Shown piece after piece: positions 1 through 3,234 of a stretch of 6,016 nt of DNA. The position numbers and the translations under genes were made by a program. The notes under the pieces were generated by a model that was given only the letters and a program-made list of their open reading frames with translations, did no database searches and was not told where the DNA came from. Position 1 is the first letter of the stretch; each line of letters starts with the position of its first letter. The stretch comes from an uncultured Phascolarctobacterium sp. Lineage in GTDB: Bacteria; Bacillota; Negativicutes; Acidaminococcales; Acidaminococcaceae. Location: contig URVO01000089.1 in the NCBI GenBank assembly GCA_900551335.1, positions 1 to 6,016 of the forward strand, in the 5' to 3' direction.

Positions 1-1995
1 TAGAGCCAGGCCGATGTGTCTGACGATGAAGGCGACGCACCAGGCTATCGCCAGCTCATAGACCATGAGGCAGAGCGTGCTGCGATCCGAGTTCAGCTCG
101 CGGCGGATGGTGGCCAGCGCTGCGACGCAGGGCGGATAGAGCAGGCAGAACACGAGGAAGGTGTAGGCTGTCAGCGGCGAGAACAGGCTCGCCAGGTCAG
201 GCGCATCGCCGCTGCCGACGGCGAGCACGGAAAGCGTGCTGATGACAACCTCCTTCGCCGTTATGCCGCAGATAAGCGAGGTGGCTGCCTGCCAGCTGCC
301 AAAGCCGAGCGGCGCAAAAATCGGTGCTGCCAGCTTGCCAAGCGTGGCAATAACGCTGGACGAAGCATCCACCATATAAAAGCGGGCGTCGAAGTTCTGC
401 AAGAACCAGACGATGATGCTGACGATGAAGATGACCGTGAAGGCCTTATGCAGAAAGTCCTTGGCCTTTTCCCACATATGCATGACGATGTTACGGGCGG
501 TGGGCAGGCGGTAGGCCGGCAGCTCCATGACGAAGGGCACAGGCTTGCCGCGGAAGACGAAGCTGTTGAGCAAAAGTCCGGAGATGATGGCTACGCAGAT
601 GCCGATGAGGTAGAGCGAGAGCATCACCAGACCGCCGCTTTTCGGGAAGAAGGCAGCGATGAACATGCCGTAGATGGGCAGCTTGGCGCTGCAGCTCATG
701 AACGGCGTGAGCATAATGGTCATTTTGCGGTCACGCTCACTGGCGAGTGTACGCGAGGCCATGATGGCAGGCACGCTGCAGCCGAAGCCGATGATCATCG
801 GCACGAAGGACGAGCCGGAGAGGCCGATTTTGCGCAGCAGCTTGTCCATGACGAAGGCGACACGCGCCATATAGCCGCTGTCCTCGAGCATCGAGAGGAA
901 GAAGAACAGCGTGACGATGGTCGGCAAAAAGGAGAGCACGGCGCCGACGCCGGAGAAGATGCCGTCGATGATCAGCGAATGCATGGGCGGCGCGATATCC
1001 AGCTCGGTCAGGCCGTTGTCCGCAGCGGTCGTGACAGCGTCGATGATGCTGCTGAGGATGTCGCTTAAAAAGGCGCCGATGAGGTCAAAGGTCAGCCAGA
1101 AGACCAGGCCCATGATAAGAATGAAAATCGGAATCGCATAGAATTTATGCGTCAGATAGTGGTCGATTTTTACGGAGCGCAGCTGTGCCTCCGTGTGCTT
1201 GGGCTTTTGTACTGTCTGCGCGCAGAGGTCCTCGATGTAGGCGTAGCGCATATCTGCGAGCGCGGCCTCCTTATCGGTGTTGAGCTTTTCCTCCATCTCG
1301 GTGACGAAGTGGCCGATGATGTCGCGTTCGTTCTCCGAAAGCTGCAGGGCGTGGGCGAAGTCGCTGTCGCCCTCGATGAGCTTCGTGGAGGTGAAGCGCA
1401 GCGGCAGGCTTTGGCGGCGGACCTTGGCTTCGATAAGATGCGCAATGCCGTGGATGGCGGTGTGCACAGGGCCGCTGCAGAAGTCCAGACGCTGAGGTAG
1501 CAGCTGGTTTTCTGCTACCGTGACGGCGCGGCGCAGCAGCTCGCCCACGCCCTCGCCTGTGTTGGCAGTGATGGGGACGACGGGCACGGTCAGGGATTCC
1601 TCCATGGCCTTGATGTCGATGCTGCCGCCGCTGCTGGTCAGCTCGTCCATCATGTTGAGGGCGATGACCATAGGGATGTTCAGCTCGATGAGCTGCAGCG
1701 AAAGGTAGAGGCTGCGCTCGATATTGGTTGCGTCAATGACGTTGATGATGGCGTCCGGCTTGTTGTATAAAAGCAGGTCGCGCGTAACGATTTCCTCCGA
1801 GGTATAGGGGGAAAGCGAGTAGATGCCGGGCAGGTCGATAACGCCGGCGTCGGGGACGGCGAGCACCGTGCCTTCCTTTTTCTGCACAGTTACGCCGGGA
1901 AAGTTGCCGACGTGCTGGTTGCTGCCGGTGAGATAGTTGAACAGCGTGCTTTTGCCGCAGTTTTGGTTGCCGACGAGGGCGAAATGCAGTGTCAT
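1..1995 (-). CDS. feoB: FeoB, ferrous iron transport protein B (3' end beyond window)
   Basis: Inner-membrane Fe(II) permease with a cytoplasmic GTPase domain. The minus-strand frame from the ATG at 1995 is open for 665 codons to the window edge, with no stop or frameshift. Visible GTPase motifs are G1 GNQNCGKS (residues 9-16), the G2 region NFPGVTV (about 31-37), G3 DLPG (54-57) and G4 NMMD (114-117). A helical, charged linker (about 165-280) resembles the GDI-like domain. The membrane part begins near 286 and carries the two FeoB gate signatures: GFGCSVPAIM (403-412, Cys406) and PFMSCSAKLPIYG (431-443, Cys435). Further family signatures are MELPAYRLP (490-498), GITAKEVV (577-584) and LLYPPC (618-623). 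The start overlaps the feoA stop in ATGA, with GGAGG ten bases upstream. FeoB proteins are often 650-800 residues, so probably only the tail is missing. The family call is very secure. Confidence 0.97.
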   Translation of the reverse strand, partial: MTLHFALVGNQNCGKSTLFNYLTGSNQHVGNFPGVTVQKKEGTVLAVPDAGVIDLPGIYSLSPYTSEEIVTRDLLLYNKPDAIINVIDATNIERSLYLSLQLIELNIPMVIALNMMDELTSSGGSIDIKAMEESLTVPVVPITANTGEGVGELLRRAVTVAENQLLPQRLDFCSGPVHTAIHGIAHLIEAKVRRQSLPLRFTSTKLIEGDSDFAHALQLSENERDIIGHFVTEMEEKLNTDKEAALADMRYAYIEDLCAQTVQKPKHTEAQLRSVKIDHYLTHKFYAIPIFILIMGLVFWLTFDLIGAFLSDILSSIIDAVTTAADNGLTELDIAPPMHSLIIDGIFSGVGAVLSFLPTIVTLFFFLSMLEDSGYMARVAFVMDKLLRKIGLSGSSFVPMIIGFGCSVPAIMASRTLASERDRKMTIMLTPFMSCSAKLPIYGMFIAAFFPKSGGLVMLSLYLIGICVAIISGLLLNSFVFRGKPVPFVMELPAYRLPTARNIVMHMWEKAKDFLHKAFTVIFIVSIIVWFLQNFDARFYMVDASSSVIATLGKLAAPIFAPLGFGSWQAATSLICGITAKEVVISTLSVLAVGSGDAPDLASLFSPLTAYTFLVFCLLYPPCVAALATIRRELNSDRSTLCLMVYELAIAWCVAFIVRHIGLAL

Positions 1996-2240
1996 GCTTC
2001 GTTCACCTCCGGCGTTACGGTGATTTTGGCGGCTTCCTCAGCACGCAGCGTCAGCTCGTAGCCGCGCAGGGAGATTTCCAGCGGATCTCCGAGCGGAGCA
2101 CGCTTGCGCACCATGACGCGCGTGCGGGGAGTAAGCCCCATGTCGAGCAGACGACGACGCAGAATGCTGCCCTCGCCACCGACTTTATCAATAATAGCCT
2201 CCTCACCTAAGGGAAGCTTATCCAGTGTTATTTTTTCCAT
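1992..2240 (-). CDS. feoA: FeoA, small SH3-like partner of FeoB
   Basis: An 82-residue cytoplasmic protein of the FeoA family, which has an SH3-like beta-barrel fold and is needed for or modulates FeoB-dependent Fe(II) uptake. The family pattern is complete: the LDKLPLGEEAII start (residues 6-17), the RRRLLDMGLTPRTRV core (28-42), RAPLGDPLEISLRGYEL (47-63) and a closing LRAEEAAKI (65-73). Length is normal for a single-domain FeoA. The start is supported by AGAAGG eight bases upstream. Its TGA shares four bases with the feoB ATG, which implies translational coupling and one mRNA. A good promoter lies about 40 bases upstream. Nothing is missing or unusual. Confidence 0.96.
   Translation of the reverse strand: MEKITLDKLPLGEEAIIDKVGGEGSILRRRLLDMGLTPRTRVMVRKRAPLGDPLEISLRGYELTLRAEEAAKITVTPEVNEA
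2006..2010 (-). promoter_or_regulatory. Ribosome binding site of feoB
   Basis: GGAGG on the minus strand, inside the last codons of feoA and ten bases before the feoB ATG at 1995. It supports initiation at the ATGA overlap rather than at a later internal Met. Confidence 0.8.
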
Positions 2241-2248
2241 AGTAGAAA

Positions 2249-2254
2249 CCTTCT
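2249..2254 (-). promoter_or_regulatory. Ribosome binding site of feoA
   Basis: AGAAGG on the minus strand, eight bases before the ATG at 2240. This fixes the feoA start and yields a FeoA of the usual length. Confidence 0.8.
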
Positions 2255-2281
2255 TTAATTTGATTTTGCCTTTGCTCTCTC

Positions 2282-2310
2282 ATTATATAGTCGAATGTGC
2301 AGATAGTCAA
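2282..2310 (-). promoter_or_regulatory. Promoter of the feoAB operon (sigma-A type)
   Basis: On the minus strand there is a -35 TTGACT (2310-2305), a 17-base spacer and a perfect -10 TATAAT (2287-2282). Transcription would start near 2275, giving a leader of about 35 bases before feoA. Such a near-consensus promoter would be strong unless repressed, as expected for a metal-regulated uptake operon. The hexamer ATAGTC (plus strand) occurs at 2287-2292 and 2303-2308, touching the -10 and -35. A canonical 19-bp Fur box is not recognisable here. Confidence 0.85.
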
Positions 2311-2393
2311 CATTATTCAGAGTTTTGCTTTAGCTTGTAGATAACATATCCTTTAACGAAGATTGCAGGCAAATACCATGCCCTAACTTTTTA

Positions 2394-2413
2394 GACACTT
2401 TGCCAGTAGTGTC
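2394..2413. repeat. Small inverted repeat (possible hairpin or operator)
   Basis: GACACT (2394-2399) and AGTGTC (2408-2413) are perfect inverted arms around an eight-base loop. The hexamer CCAGTA also occurs directly repeated at 2403-2408 and 2413-2418, ten bases apart, which is one helical turn. No T tract follows on either strand, so it is not an intrinsic terminator. Function unknown; it may be chance. Confidence 0.4.
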
Positions 2414-2450
2414 CAGTAAGATTTGATATGCTTTCAATAAGTCGGTGGCT

Positions 2451-2468
2451 TTCTAGAAAAAACTAGAA
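2451..2468. repeat. CTAG-centred inverted repeat upstream of the Fur-family gene (candidate operator)
   Basis: TTCTAG (2451-2456), six A, then CTAGAA (2463-2468) form a perfect 6-bp inverted repeat. The left half alone is also the 8-bp palindrome TTCTAGAA (2451-2458). A related site recurs at 2517-2530 in the promoter spacer. Seven T follow directly on the plus strand (2470-2476), so it also has the form of a weak AT-rich terminator. However, no plus-strand gene lies upstream to be terminated. An operator role is inferred from the recurrence. Confidence 0.5.
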
Positions 2469-2508
2469 GTTTTTTTGTAAAAAAGGTGTAATTTAGGCAT
2501 AAAAGCAC

Positions 2509-2536
2509 TTGACTTTTTCTAGAAACCTAGTATAAT
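2509..2536 (+). promoter_or_regulatory. Promoter of the Fur-family regulator gene (sigma-A type)
   Basis: A -35 TTGACT (2509-2514), a 16-base spacer and a perfect -10 TATAAT (2531-2536). The predicted start is near 2543, leaving a leader of about 30 bases before the ATG at 2574. The palindrome TTCTAGAA sits inside the spacer at 2517-2524, where a bound repressor would block RNA polymerase. Confidence 0.87.
2517..2530. repeat. Second TTCTAGAA palindrome, inside the regulator's promoter spacer
   Basis: TTCTAGAA (2517-2524) is a perfect 8-bp palindrome, followed by a second CTAG at 2527-2530. The order TTCTAGAAA then CTAG matches the site at 2451-2466, with two bases less between the parts. The two palindromes are 66 bases apart, close to six helical turns. 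The position between -35 and -10 suggests autoregulation. The protein that would bind it is unknown. Confidence 0.5.
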
Positions 2537-2559
2537 TCTAATTGAAAACAAATCTCGTT

Positions 2560-2565
2560 AAAGGA
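2560..2565 (+). promoter_or_regulatory. Ribosome binding site deciding the regulator's start
   Basis: AAAGGA lies eight bases before the ATG at 2574. In-frame ATGs at 2565 and 2568 overlap or nearly touch this site and are poor candidates. The protein therefore most likely begins MAKRNTIQ rather than MMKMAKRN. Confidence 0.75.
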
Positions 2566-2573
2566 TGATGAAA

Positions 2574-3014
2574 ATGGCTAAAAGAAATACTATTCAAAGA
2601 CAATTAGTAATTGCGGCTGTACGTTTTTTAGCGGATCACCCTACTGCTGAAGAAGTATATGACCGTATCACTCTGGAGTACCCTGATATTAGCAAGGGTA
2701 CTGTTTACCGCAACCTGAACAGCCTTGTTGAAAGCGGACTGCTGAATAAGGTTTCTGTTCCTAGTGGTGCAGATCGTTTTGATCATATTTTGGCAAGACA
2801 TTACCACATCAAATGCACCGAATGCGGTACTTTTATGAACGTAGAAAACTTCGATTACATTCCGGACATGGATGAGAAGGTTGCTGCTGTAACCGGCTAC
2901 CAGATGAATCACCATGACATCGTATTCAGCGGCATCTGCCCTGAATGCCAAAAGCACGCACATGAGCATGCTGCTGAGGAAGGCGAAGAAATTTTAGGCG
3001 ACGACAAGAACTAA
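2574..3014 (+). CDS. perR: Fur-family metalloregulator, PerR-like
   Basis: A 146-residue DNA-binding repressor of the Fur family. The N-terminal winged helix contains DHPTAEEVYDRI (residues 21-32) and the recognition region SKGTVYRNLNSLVESGLL (40-57). The C-terminal metal and dimer domain has RFD (68-70), HYH (76-78) and the structural zinc pairs CTEC (81-84) and CPEC (122-125). RFD plus HYH is PerR-type rather than classical Fur. Aligned by eye to Bacillus subtilis PerR, His37, Asp85, His91 and His93 are kept as H22, D70, H76 and H78, but the Asp104 position is N89. The tail from 127 is rich in His and acidic residues. The gene is divergent from feoAB, with its own promoter and terminator. 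Its codons end in A or T more often than those of its neighbours. The family is certain; the peroxide-sensing role is inferred, and an iron- or manganese-sensing role is possible. Confidence 0.93.
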   Translation: MAKRNTIQRQLVIAAVRFLADHPTAEEVYDRITLEYPDISKGTVYRNLNSLVESGLLNKVSVPSGADRFDHILARHYHIKCTECGTFMNVENFDYIPDMDEKVAAVTGYQMNHHDIVFSGICPECQKHAHEHAAEEGEEILGDDKN

Positions 3015-3049
3015 CCTGGTTTTTGCTGTGCCTGAGGGTGAAGCTAATG

Positions 3050-3081
3050 ACGCTCTACTAAGAAATTAGTAGGGCGTTTTT
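3050..3081 (+). terminator. Intrinsic terminator of the regulator gene
   Basis: A 12-bp stem (3050-3061 with 3066-3077, eleven Watson-Crick pairs and one G-T pair) closes a GAAA tetraloop and runs into five T (3077-3081). It lies 35 bases after the TAA at 3012-3014 and separates this gene from the addB-like gene. Confidence 0.92.
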
Positions 3082-3099
3082 ATTTGTGCAAAAAGTTTT

Positions 3100-3119
3100 C
3101 CGCAGAGCTTTTCCTGCGG
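3100..3119. repeat. Small GC-rich hairpin between terminator and addB promoter
   Basis: CCGCAG (3100-3105) and CTGCGG (3114-3119) form a perfect 6-bp stem with an eight-base loop. No T tract follows on the plus strand, so it is not a typical terminator. It lies upstream of the predicted addB start of transcription, so it would not be in that mRNA. Function unknown. Confidence 0.35.
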
Positions 3120-3150
3120 CGCAGATGGACAGCTTTTGGCAGGGGATTTA

Positions 3151-3159
3151 TGCTATAAT
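3151..3159 (+). promoter_or_regulatory. Extended -10 promoter of the addB-like gene
   Basis: TGCTATAAT is an extended -10 (TG, one base, perfect TATAAT at 3154-3159). No good -35 lies 16-18 bases upstream: TTGGCA (3136-3141) is too close at 12 bases and TGGACA (3126-3131) too far at 22. Initiation near 3166 would leave a leader of about 70 bases before the ATG at 3235. Confidence 0.6.
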
Positions 3160-3216
3160 GGGATTAATGAAATTTTAAAATGCAGATTTTTGATAAAGCT
3201 TTTTAGTTAGCTACGC

Positions 3217-3231
3217 AGGAAAGGCGGGGAG
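3217..3231 (+). promoter_or_regulatory. Purine-rich ribosome binding region of the addB-like gene
   Basis: An almost all-purine stretch containing AGGAAAGG and GGGGAG, ending three bases before the ATG at 3235. An in-frame TAG at 3208-3210 lies just upstream and 3235 is the first in-frame ATG after it, so the start is well constrained. Confidence 0.65.
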
Positions 3232-3234
3232 ATT

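Larger units (their letters stand above)
2241..2573. other. Divergent intergenic region between feoA and the Fur-family gene
   Basis: 333 bases with no convincing coding frame, visibly richer in A and T than the flanking feoB and addB genes. It contains the feoAB promoter (2282-2310), a small hairpin with overlapping direct repeats (2394-2418), two related CTAG-centred palindromes (2451-2468 and 2517-2530), A/T tracts (2470-2484) and the promoter of the regulator (2509-2536). The two -35 elements are about 200 bases apart, so the two transcription units have separate promoters rather than a shared core. In the remaining parts (about 2311-2393 and 2419-2450) I see no structure. Confidence 0.8.

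Noticed and set aside
16..1068. A 350-codon plus-strand open frame opposite feoB
   Set aside because: It is the antisense shadow of feoB. Its product is an improbable run of charged residues (Arg, Glu, Asp, His) with no recognisable domain, while the minus strand encodes a textbook FeoB.
2302..2319. Possible Fur box overlapping the feoAB -35
   Set aside because: GATAGT and ATTATTC loosely resemble Fur half-sites, but the inverted symmetry fails beyond the two outermost positions, so I do not call it.
2104..2340. A 78-codon plus-strand frame across the feoA start and its promoter
   Set aside because: It overlaps feoA in antisense and runs through the feoAB promoter. It has no family resemblance and no plus-strand promoter of its own.
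2531..2545. Possible PerR box overlapping the -10 of the regulator promoter
   Set aside because: Only the left half resembles the TTATAATNATTATAA consensus, and that half is simply the -10 hexamer. The right half matches at only three of seven positions.
3180..3206. Nine-codon upstream frame (ATG to TAG) in the addB leader
   Set aside because: There is no ribosome binding site before it, and such short frames are expected by chance in AT-rich leaders.
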